From: Lachnospiraceae bacterium
GTDB lineage: Bacteria > Bacillota > Clostridia > Lachnospirales > Lachnospiraceae
Length of the DNA: 64,000 nt
Assembly (NCBI GenBank): GCA_017962825.1
Contig: JAGCUO010000201.1
Coordinates: forward strand, 1 to 64,000
Reading direction: 5' to 3'
The notes under the pieces were generated by a model. The model had not been told where the DNA came from and made no database searches. It was given only the letters and a program-made list of their open reading frames with translations. The stretch's first letter is position 1. Every line of letters begins with the position of its first letter. The translations under genes and the position numbers were made by a program. Of this stretch, positions 32,732 to 41,036 are shown piece after piece.

Positions 32732-33241
32732 ATGAAAAAATATCTGAGAGCAGGAACAATCACACAACCTTTCGGCATAAAGGGGGATACCAAGGTGTAT
32801 CCTCATACCGACGATCCCGCTATCTTTAAGAAGATCAAAAAGGTCTTTCTTGAATCTGCGCAGGGCTATGAAGAATATGAGGTTGAAAGCGCTCGCATGG
32901 CGCTTCCGCTTGTTATTCTCAAATTCAAAGGCATAGATACTCCCGAAGAAATCCGTAATTTCAGACAGAAGGATATATATATCCTCAGGGAAGATGCCTC
33001 TCCCTTGGAGGAAGGCGAGTATTATTTTGCCGATATCATCGGAATGGAAGTTACGGATGATACGGGCGTTTACCGCGGCAAGATTACCGATATCTTACAG
33101 ACCGGTGCCAATGATGTCTATGAGATAACCGGTGAGGACGGGGCATCATTTTTACTTCCTGCAATAAAAGAGTGTATCCTTAATGTGGATACGGATGAAA
33201 ATAAAATGCTGATTCATATCCTGGAGGGATTACTGGATTGA
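32732..33241 (+). CDS. rimM: Ribosome maturation factor RimM
   Basis: RimM assists assembly of the 30S head with S19. The N-terminal domain starts YLRAGTITQPFGIKGDTKVYPHTDDP, and the PRC-barrel domain (about 90-169) has YYFADIIGMEV and GANDVYEI. The 169 residues are typical. No convincing ribosome site precedes the ATG, and a terminator lies just upstream, so how it is expressed is unclear. trmD is coupled downstream. Confidence 0.95.
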   Translation: MKKYLRAGTITQPFGIKGDTKVYPHTDDPAIFKKIKKVFLESAQGYEEYEVESARMALPLVILKFKGIDTPEEIRNFRQKDIYILREDASPLEEGEYYFADIIGMEVTDDTGVYRGKITDILQTGANDVYEITGEDGASFLLPAIKECILNVDTDENKMLIHILEGLLD

Positions 33242-34443
33242 TCTTTAAAGTGTTGACGCTTTTCCCGGAGATGATAACCTCGGTGATGGATACCGGTATC
33301 ATCGGAAGAGCGGTAAAAAACGAAAAAATAAGTTTGCAGACCGTTAATATAAGGGATTTTGCGGACAATAACAGGGCACAGATCGATGATTATCCCTACG
33401 GCGGAGGTGCAGGTCAGGTCATACAGGCCCAGCCTGTTTATGATGCCTTTAAATCTGTTGTTCCCGATTCCGAAGACGGTGTTAAGAGAAGGGTTATTTA
33501 TTTATCTCCTCAGGGCAGAAGATTTGACCAGAGGATGGCCAAGGAATTTGCAAATGACGAAGAGCTTGTATTCTTATGCGGACACTATGAAGGTGTGGAT
33601 GAGAGGGTTCTGGAGGAGATAGTTACCGACTTTGTATCCGCAGGGGATTACATCCTCACCGGAGGGGAGCTTCCGGCACTGATGGTAATGGATGCCGTTT
33701 CAAGACTTCTCCCCGGTGTGCTGGGAAATGATTCCTCACCGGACATTGAGACATTTTACAGAGATCTTCTGGAATATCCCCAATACACAAGACCCGAGGT
33801 ATGGCATGAGAAAGAGGTTCCTCCGGTACTTTTGACGGGTAATCATAAAGATATCGAAGACTGGCGTCTTGAAAAGTCCGTTGAGAGGACCAGAAATAAC
33901 AGATCCGACCTCTTCAGGATATATACGGAAAAGACCGCTCTCATCAATAAGATGAAGAAAGCCAAGGTCCAGAACATTCCTGCTTCAGAGGCGCTTTCTT
34001 TTGATGATACGGACGTTTTGTTTGCGGGTAATTCCTATTATCTCCTGTATGACAACGATGTTAAGACATTTTATACGGGATGCTTTGAAAAGAAGAACAT
34101 ACTGATCGACGGTTATGAATCCCGGGTTATCAATAATGAGATCAAAAACCATTCAAAGCCCGGAGACAAGGTTGTTCAGCTGAATCTTCCCGATATAATA
34201 ACGGATAAGGATTACAAAGAAGGATATCTTCTTGTATTTACCGAAAGAACGCCTTTATCCACTCAGAGGGTCAAGGAATACGGGGAATTCGGCGAATATC
34301 TGAAGGAAAATGTGGCAAAGGCACTTCTTCTGGGAAAGACATATTATGTCTTCGTAGAAAAAAAAGACAAGGAACATGCCCAAATGGCCAAAGCTATGGG
34401 TTTTTACATGTCCCCGGTCAAGATAAAGGTATTCAGAAAATAA
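33238..34443 (+). CDS. trmD: tRNA (guanine37-N1)-methyltransferase TrmD with a long C-terminal extension
   Basis: TrmD methylates G37 of tRNAs reading CNN codons, preventing frameshifts. The SPOUT domain is complete: KVLTLFPEM, DDYPYGGGAGQV, LSPQGRRF, CGHYEGVDERV, GDYILTGGELPALMV, YPQYTRPE. The start is TTG 33238, overlapping the rimM stop, with GGAGG upstream. The family usually ends near residue 240-250; here about 155 more residues follow (246-401), including VVQLNLPDIITD, and ending HAQMAKAMGFYMSPVKIKVF. I do not recognise this added domain. Confidence 0.95.
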   Translation: MIFKVLTLFPEMITSVMDTGIIGRAVKNEKISLQTVNIRDFADNNRAQIDDYPYGGGAGQVIQAQPVYDAFKSVVPDSEDGVKRRVIYLSPQGRRFDQRMAKEFANDEELVFLCGHYEGVDERVLEEIVTDFVSAGDYILTGGELPALMVMDAVSRLLPGVLGNDSSPDIETFYRDLLEYPQYTRPEVWHEKEVPPVLLTGNHKDIEDWRLEKSVERTRNNRSDLFRIYTEKTALINKMKKAKVQNIPASEALSFDDTDVLFAGNSYYLLYDNDVKTFYTGCFEKKNILIDGYESRVINNEIKNHSKPGDKVVQLNLPDIITDKDYKEGYLLVFTERTPLSTQRVKEYGEFGEYLKENVAKALLLGKTYYVFVEKKDKEHAQMAKAMGFYMSPVKIKVFRK

Positions 34444-34462
34444 GTACTTTCCAAGAAAAAAC

Positions 34463-34560
34463 TTGCATTTTGTATTGCATTATGTTAAATTACCAATGTT
34501 GCGTTAAAAAGGTGGTCCTCTGTTACCCGTTTGAGGTATTAAGAACATCCTTACGAAAAG
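34463..34560 (+). promoter_or_regulatory. rplS promoter and probable L19 leader
   Basis: TTGCAT (34463-34468) and TAAATT (34486-34491) are 17 bp apart. The RNA between about 34500 and 34560 can fold with CCTC (34517-34520) against GAGG (34532-34535) and has a GGTGGTCC/AACATCC flank. A conserved autoregulatory L19 leader is known before rplS in Firmicutes; I cannot confirm the match without a covariance search. Confidence 0.45.
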
Positions 34561-34569
34561 GAGTAAATT

Positions 34570-34917
34570 ATGTCAGACATTATTAAGGAAATTGAAAAAG
34601 AACAGCTTAAGAGCGAAGTTCCTGAGTTCAGCGTTGGTGATACCGTTAAGGTTCACAACCGTATCGTAGAGGGCGAGAAGTCCAGAATTCAGGTATTTGA
34701 GGGAACTGTAATCAAGAGACAGAACGGTTCTAACCGTGAGACCTTTACCGTTCGTAAGATTTCCAACGGTGTAGGTGTTGAGAAGACCTGGCCCCTTCAT
34801 TCTCCCAATGTAGAGAAGATCGAGATCGTCAGAAAAGGTAAGGTCAGAAGAGCTAAGCTTAACTATCTTAGAGACAGAGTCGGTAAGGCTGCAAAGGTTA
34901 AGGAAGCTGTTAAATAA
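34570..34917 (+). CDS. rplS: 50S ribosomal protein L19
   Basis: This 115-residue protein of the 30S-50S interface has [32 protein letters not shown] and [21 protein letters not shown], both typical. AAAAGGAG precedes the start. It has its own promoter and terminator, so it can be expressed apart from trmD. Confidence 0.97.
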   Translation: MSDIIKEIEKEQLKSEVPEFSVGDTVKVHNRIVEGEKSRIQVFEGTVIKRQNGSNRETFTVRKISNGVGVEKTWPLHSPNVEKIEIVRKGKVRRAKLNYLRDRVGKAAKVKEAVK

Positions 34918-34933
34918 TTTCTTGAAACTTTGG

Positions 34934-34965
34934 ATAACCGGTGCACATGCACCGGTTATTTTTTG
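34934..34965 (+). terminator. Terminator after rplS
   Basis: ATAACCGGTGCA pairs with TGCACCGGTTAT and is followed by TTTTTTG. Confidence 0.92.
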
Positions 34966-34985
34966 TGGTCTAAAAACCTTAAAAA

Positions 34986-34994
34986 TGCTATAAT
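34986..34994 (+). promoter_or_regulatory. Extended -10 promoter of the first signal peptidase gene
   Basis: TGCTATAAT is an extended -10 element (TG, one base, TATAAT). The -35 region (34966-34971) is poor, as is usual for this class. Confidence 0.5.
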
Positions 34995-35056
34995 ATCAAA
35001 AGGTTTGCGTATCTTTACAAATACAGTCCGAATGGCCTGTATGATCGGTATTTAAA

Positions 35057-35632
35057 GTGAAACAGGACGGATATTATTTTTATAAAAAAAGAAAAAGAGT
35101 TTCCGATGATTTCGTCCATGAAGTATTTCATTGGATCATCGGAGTGGTGATCAGCGTAATACTTGCCATAGTATTGGTTTATTTTCTCGGTATCAGTTTT
35201 ATCGTGTCCGGGGATTCCATGTCACCGGGACTGGTGGACGGGCAGAAAGTTCTGGTCAACAGTCTGGTTTATAAATTCACTCAGCCCAAACCCGGGGATG
35301 TCATTGTTTTTTTACCAAACGGAAATTCTAACATCAATTACTATGTTAAAAGGGTTGTGGCTGTTCCGGGAGACCGCATTTATGTAGCTGACGGAACTCT
35401 TTATGTAAATGACGTTCCGTCGGATATTGTTACGGGTAAGATTGCTACCCCCGGAATTCTTTCCAATGAGATCACCATATCACAGGGAACCTATTTTGTT
35501 ATGAGCGATGAGGTTGGTGATGCCGATGATTCTCGAAACCCAAATATCGGTCCTGTAGAAAACATATACATAGAAGGAAAAGTATGGCTTGCATTTTCAA
35601 AGGATGATTCGAAAATGCATCTGGTAGATTAA
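35057..35632 (+). CDS. lepB: Signal peptidase I (first copy)
   Basis: This membrane serine protease removes Sec signal peptides. One membrane segment (about 26-48) is followed by the catalytic Ser in GDSMSP (S54) and the general-base Lys in YYVKRVVAVPGD (K98). SDEVGDADDSRNP is the conserved C-terminal box, slightly unusual compared with GDNR.NS. The start is GTG 35057 with a weak ribosome site. The stop is directly followed by the rbgA ATG. A second copy lies 0.85 kb downstream. Confidence 0.93.
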   Translation: MKQDGYYFYKKRKRVSDDFVHEVFHWIIGVVISVILAIVLVYFLGISFIVSGDSMSPGLVDGQKVLVNSLVYKFTQPKPGDVIVFLPNGNSNINYYVKRVVAVPGDRIYVADGTLYVNDVPSDIVTGKIATPGILSNEITISQGTYFVMSDEVGDADDSRNPNIGPVENIYIEGKVWLAFSKDDSKMHLVD

Positions 35633-36487
35633 ATGGCAGGAAATGATTACGGCTGGTATCCCGGCCACATGACAAAATCAATAAGGGCGATAAGAGGCGA
35701 ACTGGGACTGGTTGACTTGTGTATTGAGGTAATAGATGCCAGGATCCCTTTATCCAGCAGAAACCCGGATATCGACGAGCTTGCTAAGGACAAGTACAGG
35801 CTTATCATTCTCAACAAGTCAGATCTTGCGGATGAAAAGAAGAGCCGTGCATGGGCCGAATATTTTAAATCAAAAGGTATTGAGACTCTCGAGCTTTGCG
35901 CCAAAGAAAGAAAAGCCTCGGATCTTGTAAAAAAAGCTTCGCTTTATGTGTGCCGAGAGAAGATCGAAAGAGACAAAAAACGCGGTATTCTTAACAGACC
36001 CGTCAGGGCCATGGTATGCGGTATTCCCAATGTGGGTAAATCCACTCTTATAAATACGATCATCGGTAAATCAAAGACTCAGACCGGCAATAAACCCGGT
36101 GTAACAAGGAGCAATCAGTGGGTTAAGACAAATGCCGGTATCGACCTTCTTGATACTCCGGGACTGCTTTGGCCCAGATTTGAGGATAAGACCGTAGGAT
36201 TTAAGCTGGCGGCCATCGGTTCCGTAAATGATCAGGTCATCAACACCATGCAGCTTGCGGGTGAGGTCATAACTCTTATGAACGACCTATACCCTGACAG
36301 AGTCAAAGAAAAGTATGAGATAGACGATCTTTCAAAGCCCGAGGAAGTGTTTAAAGCTGCCGCTTTCAAGAACGGAATATTACTTAAGGGCGGTGATCCC
36401 GATATGCAGAGAGCCGCAGATCTTATACTTACAGACCTGAGGAGCGGAAAGCTCGGCAGGATTACTTTAGAGGAGCCTTCTTTGTAA
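35633..36487 (+). CDS. rbgA: Ribosome biogenesis GTPase A
   Basis: RbgA (YlqF) is a circularly permuted GTPase for late 50S assembly. The permuted order is visible: G4 LNKSDLAD, then G1 GIPNVGKSTL (near residue 127), then G3 DTPGLLWP. It starts with WYPGHMTKSIRAI, typical for the family. At 284 residues it is full length. The stop overlaps the start of the second signal peptidase gene. Confidence 0.96.
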   Translation: MAGNDYGWYPGHMTKSIRAIRGELGLVDLCIEVIDARIPLSSRNPDIDELAKDKYRLIILNKSDLADEKKSRAWAEYFKSKGIETLELCAKERKASDLVKKASLYVCREKIERDKKRGILNRPVRAMVCGIPNVGKSTLINTIIGKSKTQTGNKPGVTRSNQWVKTNAGIDLLDTPGLLWPRFEDKTVGFKLAAIGSVNDQVINTMQLAGEVITLMNDLYPDRVKEKYEIDDLSKPEEVFKAAAFKNGILLKGGDPDMQRAADLILTDLRSGKLGRITLEEPSL

Positions 36488-37041
36488 TGGACAAGAAAAC
36501 TAAAAACAAGGTACTCAGAGAGTCGTTTAACACAGCACTCTATTTTCTGTTTGTTTTTGCCGTAACGGCATTCGTACTTAAATATGTGGGTCAGAGATCC
36601 GTAGTCGAAGGTGATTCGATGTTTGGGACACTTTATGACGGAGAAAGTGTCTGGGTAAATAAGTACAAATATCATTTCTCGGATCCCGAAAGATTTGACA
36701 TCGTGGTATTTCCCTACGAATATCAGTCAGATACTTATTTTATCAAGAGAATCATCGGACTTCCCGGTGAGACCGTATATATCGATGAAGAAGGAAATAT
36801 CTATATAAACGGAGAGATCCTTGATGAAGATTACGGATATGAAGTTATAAAGCCCGAATGCAGGGGACTTGCCGCTTCGGAGATCGTAGTCGGTGAAGAC
36901 GAATATTTTGTCCTGGGTGATAACAGAAATAACTCCATGGATTCCAGATATAATAATGTCGGCAACATTCCCCGGGAGAAGATCATAGGAAAGGCCGTAT
37001 TCAGGATCTTCCCGCTTAAACATTTCGGAGGCATTTATTGA
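36487..37041 (+). CDS. lepB: Signal peptidase I (second copy)
   Basis: This 184-residue type I signal peptidase has a membrane segment at about 14-35, catalytic Ser S44 in EGDSMFGTL, catalytic Lys K87 in YFIKRIIGLPGE, and the full GDNRNNSMDSR box. It is closer to the classical SipS form than the copy at 35057. It overlaps rbgA and rnhB by one base each, so it lies within the operon. Confidence 0.94.
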   Translation: MDKKTKNKVLRESFNTALYFLFVFAVTAFVLKYVGQRSVVEGDSMFGTLYDGESVWVNKYKYHFSDPERFDIVVFPYEYQSDTYFIKRIIGLPGETVYIDEEGNIYINGEILDEDYGYEVIKPECRGLAASEIVVGEDEYFVLGDNRNNSMDSRYNNVGNIPREKIIGKAVFRIFPLKHFGGIY

Positions 37042-37796
37042 TGGAAAGCATCGGAGATATCAAGAAAAAGATCGCGGATACGCCGGATGAGTCCCTCCCC
37101 GAGATCATTTCCATATATTCGGAAGATGAAAGAGGCGGAGTTCAAAAGCTGGTGGAAGGCGCAAGGAAGAGGTATGACAAGCTTCTTGCCGAGAAAAAGC
37201 GTATTTATGAGCTCAGATCCTTTGAAAGACAATTTCCGGATCTTCAGTTTATATGCGGTATAGATGAAGTGGGCAGAGGCCCCTTTGCAGGTCCTGTTGT
37301 TGCAGGTGCCGTGATCCTTCCCAAGGATTGCGAGATCCTGTATATAAACGATTCCAAGAAACTGTCCGAAAAAGTAAGAGACAGGCTTTATGACGAAATA
37401 AGCGAAAGAGCTGTTTCTGCAGCCGTTGGAATAGTTGATGCACCAAGGATTGATGAGATCAACATTCTTCAGGCTACATATGAAGCCATGAGACAGGCAA
37501 TCGGAAAACTTTCGCCTCAGCCTGAACTTCTGCTGAATGATGCCGTGACAATTCCCGGTGTCGATATCAAGCAGGTTCCCATCATCAAGGGAGATGCAAA
37601 GAGCATTTCCATAGGTGCTGCCAGCATTTATGCCAAGGTTACCAGGGACAGGATGATGAAGGAATATGATGCCATTTATCCCGAATACGGATTTGCGGCA
37701 AATGTGGGATACGGAACGGCAGCTCATATCGAGGCTCTTAAAAAGTATGGCCCTTGTCCCATCCACAGAAGAAGCTTTATTCACAGTTATATCTGA
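37041..37796 (+). CDS. rnhB: Ribonuclease HII
   Basis: RNase HII removes RNA, including single ribonucleotides, from DNA hybrids. The type 2 RNase H core starts with CGIDEVGRGPFAGPVVAGAV (first catalytic Asp-Glu), then NDSKKLSEK, a catalytic Asp in LLNDAVTIPG, and KGDAKSISIGAASIYAKVTRD. An N-terminal region of about 70 residues precedes the core, as in B. subtilis. The ATG at 37041 overlaps the stop of the peptidase gene; a TTG 3 bases earlier is less likely. Confidence 0.95.
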   Translation: MESIGDIKKKIADTPDESLPEIISIYSEDERGGVQKLVEGARKRYDKLLAEKKRIYELRSFERQFPDLQFICGIDEVGRGPFAGPVVAGAVILPKDCEILYINDSKKLSEKVRDRLYDEISERAVSAAVGIVDAPRIDEINILQATYEAMRQAIGKLSPQPELLLNDAVTIPGVDIKQVPIIKGDAKSISIGAASIYAKVTRDRMMKEYDAIYPEYGFAANVGYGTAAHIEALKKYGPCPIHRRSFIHSYI

Positions 37797-37816
37797 TATT
37801 GAGAATTTAGAAGAAC

Positions 37817-39694
37817 ATGACGGGAATCAGCGATATATTCTTAAATGGAATAAGACCTGCCTCAGATGCTCCTTCTTCCAATGTATCGGGAGACGGATTA
37901 TCTTACCTGTCATCTCTTAAAAACGGTGATACTTTTACCGCAAAGGTTACATCCGTGTCAGGTTCCGACATTACATTAAAGCTTCCCACGGGTGGTACCG
38001 TGAATGCCAAGCTGTCCTCCGAAATGAATATTTCACAGGGGCAGACAATATCCTTTGAGGTAAAAAACGGAGGCTCCACGGTCTCCATAACCCCCCTTTT
38101 GACCAATACATCAGCGGATATCAGTGTTTTAAAGGCTTTAAACCAGGCACAGCTCCCTGTTTCGGACACATCGGTTGGAATGACTACGGAGATGATGAAA
38201 GCCGGGCTTTCCATCGACAGATCATCGCTTTTGGGAATGTATGAAAAGGTGATGAACAATCCCTCCGCAAATGTTTCGGATATCGTGGACCTTACAAGAC
38301 TGGGACTTCCCGTCAATGAGGAAAACCTCGGAAATATCGAAAACTATAAGAACCTTTCATATCAAATAGATTCAGGTCTGCAGACCCTTGCTGAAAAGAC
38401 AGATCAGGCTCTTATGGATATGGTTAAGGGCGGAGATGTAACCAATGCAGCCAAACTGATGAGTTCTATCATCGATGCCTCGGTTTCTTTTATGGATGAG
38501 GGAATATCCGTAGAAGAATTTGTAAGAGGCCCGGAAAATCCTCTCGCCATGGAGAATCCGGAACTTGAGATCCTTGCCGAAGAAAATGAATTGTCTGCAG
38601 GAACGGAAGGGATAAAGGATTCCGGAAAAACACAGGATAATTTACCTATATCCGGTCAGGCGGTTTCCGAACAGGCATCCGGTGATAAAGCGTCAGAAGT
38701 AAAAGCTGATGCGGCATCGAGAGCACTTGAACTGCTTAAGAATCTGAATGTGTCGGAAGATGTTTCGAAGCCTTCGGTAAATAATGACAATCCTGCCAAG
38801 GTGCAGCAGCCTTCCGAACCATTGACTTCCGAAATCTCACAGGCTCCCGTGCGTGAAGGTGCAGATCTTGTGTCCGAATTCGACAAAGTTTTATCCCTGT
38901 ACAGGGAGATTAGCGGGGACAAAGAATATGTTCCTGCGGATATGAAGGATCTTTTGACGAAGCTTTCCGCATTTGTGCAAAAAGCAGCCGTCAATGGGGA
39001 TATAGATAATTTAAATAAGCTTGTTTCATCCGATCCTCTTAAAAAGCTTGCCTTCGGAACCCTTAAAGATATGTGGAGTATCTCTCCTTCCGAAGTCGCC
39101 GATAAGGATAAAGTCGAATTTTTGTATAAGAGGCTCTCATCCCAGCTTAATATGCTGAAGGACGGACTTGTGTCAGCCGGAGCACAGAATACGCCTGCTC
39201 TGAATGCGGCAAACAACATGAGCTCCAACATTGATTTCCTGCAGCAGATTAATCAGATGTATGCATATATCCAGCTTCCGCTGAAATTATCCGGCGGTGA
39301 ATCCGCACACGGTGATCTTTATGTTTTTTCCAACAGAAAGAATATGACATCTGACGATTCTGTCGTAACGGCTTTTATGCACCTGGATATGGATAATCTG
39401 GGACCGGTTGATGTATATGTGTCCATGGATATTAATGCGGGCGGTAAGGTTTCCACCAATTTTACCGTAGCCGATGACGATACCCTTGATTTCCTTGAAA
39501 AGAACATGCATCTTCTGACCGAACGTCTTCAGAAAAGGGGCTACGATCTGCAGGCATCCATGAAGATAAAAGATGACGAAGAAAGTACGGAAGAAAATGC
39601 GCTTGATAAAGGCGGTGTAAACCTTCTTCTCGTTCATGCGGGAGGAACCGGTTCATATAAAGGATCCATGAGATCCTTTGACGTGAGGGCATAA
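37817..39694 (+). CDS. FliK-like flagellar hook-length control protein (YlqG position)
   Basis: This 625-residue protein lies at the place of B. subtilis ylqG, between rnhB and the FlhB-like gene. The N-terminal part (30-130) has repeated beta-type sequence (TAKVTSVSGSDITLKLPTGG). The centre is a Ser/Glu/Ala-rich linker (about 255-345). The last 150 residues resemble the Flg_hook domain (LPLKLSGGESAHGDLYVFSN, MHLDMDNLGPVDVYVSMD, LQKRGYDL). It probably interacts with the type III export switch, though its true role is untested. Confidence 0.75.
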   Translation: MTGISDIFLNGIRPASDAPSSNVSGDGLSYLSSLKNGDTFTAKVTSVSGSDITLKLPTGGTVNAKLSSEMNISQGQTISFEVKNGGSTVSITPLLTNTSADISVLKALNQAQLPVSDTSVGMTTEMMKAGLSIDRSSLLGMYEKVMNNPSANVSDIVDLTRLGLPVNEENLGNIENYKNLSYQIDSGLQTLAEKTDQALMDMVKGGDVTNAAKLMSSIIDASVSFMDEGISVEEFVRGPENPLAMENPELEILAEENELSAGTEGIKDSGKTQDNLPISGQAVSEQASGDKASEVKADAASRALELLKNLNVSEDVSKPSVNNDNPAKVQQPSEPLTSEISQAPVREGADLVSEFDKVLSLYREISGDKEYVPADMKDLLTKLSAFVQKAAVNGDIDNLNKLVSSDPLKKLAFGTLKDMWSISPSEVADKDKVEFLYKRLSSQLNMLKDGLVSAGAQNTPALNAANNMSSNIDFLQQINQMYAYIQLPLKLSGGESAHGDLYVFSNRKNMTSDDSVVTAFMHLDMDNLGPVDVYVSMDINAGGKVSTNFTVADDDTLDFLEKNMHLLTERLQKRGYDLQASMKIKDDEESTEENALDKGGVNLLLVHAGGTGSYKGSMRSFDVRA

Positions 39695-39982
39695 ATGGCG
39701 GAAGATAAGAACAAAAAAGTCAAAACGGCCGTCGCTTTGGAATACGATCCCAATGATGATGCCCCCAGGGTCATAGCTTCCGGAACCGGAGTTCTGGCGG
39801 ATAAGATCATCGAAAAGGCCAAAGAAAGCAATGTTCCTGTTCATCAGGACGATAAGCTGGCACAGACGCTTTCCAAACTGGAGATCGGTGAGATGATTCC
39901 ACCGGAATTATATGAAGTGGTGGCTGAGATCCTGATATTTGTTGATTCAATGGATAAGATCAAGAATAAGCTTAAAGGATGA
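39695..39982 (+). CDS. Stand-alone FlhB C-terminal-like protein (YlqH/COG2257)
   Basis: This 95-residue protein matches the cytoplasmic part of FlhB just after the autocleavage site (TAVALEYDPNDDAPRVIASG, ADKIIEKAKESNVPVHQDDKLAQTLSKLEIGEMIPPELYEVVAEIL). The NPTH site and membrane part are missing, as in B. subtilis YlqH. It follows the FliK-like gene without a gap, which supports a joint role in export-substrate choice. Confidence 0.9.
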   Translation: MAEDKNKKVKTAVALEYDPNDDAPRVIASGTGVLADKIIEKAKESNVPVHQDDKLAQTLSKLEIGEMIPPELYEVVAEILIFVDSMDKIKNKLKG

Positions 39983-40338
39983 ATAACAGAGAGAGCGGTT
40001 CATATCACGAAAGCATTGCAATTGAATATCTTAAGAATAAAGGTTATAAGATAATAGACAGGAATGTTTTAAACAAATGCGGTGAGCTGGATATAATATG
40101 TATATCGGATCGAAAAGAGATCGTATTTGTTGAAGTGAAATACCGCAGTTCATCCAAAGCCGGAGATCCGCTTGAAGCGGTTGACGGACGAAAGATCCGT
40201 AAGATATGCAGGGCTTCGGCCGCATATTTAAGATATCACGGTGAATATTCGGATATGCAGGTCAGATATGATGTGATCGGCATATATGAAGACGGAAAGC
40301 TACAGCACATAGAAAACGCGTTTTATTATGAGGTTTGA
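39979..40338 (+). CDS. yraN: UPF0102 endonuclease-like protein YraN
   Basis: This 119-residue protein of the UPF0102 family has a PD-(D/E)xK-like core: GELDIICISDRKEIVFVEVKYRSS, with the Asp and the ExK. It is widespread and its role is unclear. The ATGA overlap with the FlhB-like gene shows coupling. The response regulator starts 2 bp after its stop. Confidence 0.92.
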   Translation: MNNRESGSYHESIAIEYLKNKGYKIIDRNVLNKCGELDIICISDRKEIVFVEVKYRSSSKAGDPLEAVDGRKIRKICRASAAYLRYHGEYSDMQVRYDVIGIYEDGKLQHIENAFYYEV

Positions 40339-40340
40339 TC

Positions 40341-41036
40341 ATGGCTAACATTCTCGTATGTGATGACGACAAAGATATTGTTTCTGCTATAGAGATATAT
40401 CTTTTGGAAGACGGACATATCATTTTCAAGGCTTATGACGGATATCAGGCTTTGGATATTCTTGAAAAAGAAGACATTCAGCTTGTCATTCTTGATATCA
40501 TGATGCCCGAAATGAGCGGTATCGAGGTTGCCGGGAAGATCAGGGAAAAGAGTGAGGTTCCCATTATCTTCCTGTCCGCTAAATCCGAAGAATCCGATAA
40601 GGTCGACGGTCTTAACGCAGGTGGGGATGATTATGTTACCAAACCCTTTTCACCTGCAGAGCTTACAGCGAGAGTAAGATCCAACTTAAGACGTTATACC
40701 CAGTTCGGTAATAATACCGAGAGTAATAACAGTCATATATATTCCGCCGGTGCGCTCTGCATCAACGATGAAAGCAAGAGTGTTACCGTTGACGGAGAAC
40801 AGGTTAAGCTAACCCCCATCGAATACAATATCCTTCTTCTTCTTTTGAAAAATAAAGGTACTGTTTTTTCAACGGATAAGATCTTCCAGTCAATATGGAA
40901 CGAAACTCCCATTGCTACGGACAATACGGTAGCGGTACATATAAGACATATAAGAGAAAAGATCGAGATCAATCCCGGCCAGCCCAAGTTCCTGAAGGTT
41001 GTCTGGGGAGTCGGATATAAGATAGAAGATATCTAA
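40341..41036 (+). CDS. OmpR/PhoB-family response regulator
   Basis: The receiver domain (1-115) has the acidic pair in VCDDDKD, the phosphorylation Asp in VILDIMMPE, and the Lys in YVTKPFSP. A winged-helix DNA-binding domain occupies 135-231 (LTPIEYNILLLLLKNKGTVFS, AVHIRHIREKIE). It is coupled to the sensor kinase that starts at its stop codon (TAATG). I start at ATG 40341 with GAGG upstream. Confidence 0.95.
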   Translation: MANILVCDDDKDIVSAIEIYLLEDGHIIFKAYDGYQALDILEKEDIQLVILDIMMPEMSGIEVAGKIREKSEVPIIFLSAKSEESDKVDGLNAGGDDYVTKPFSPAELTARVRSNLRRYTQFGNNTESNNSHIYSAGALCINDESKSVTVDGEQVKLTPIEYNILLLLLKNKGTVFSTDKIFQSIWNETPIATDNTVAVHIRHIREKIEINPGQPKFLKVVWGVGYKIEDI

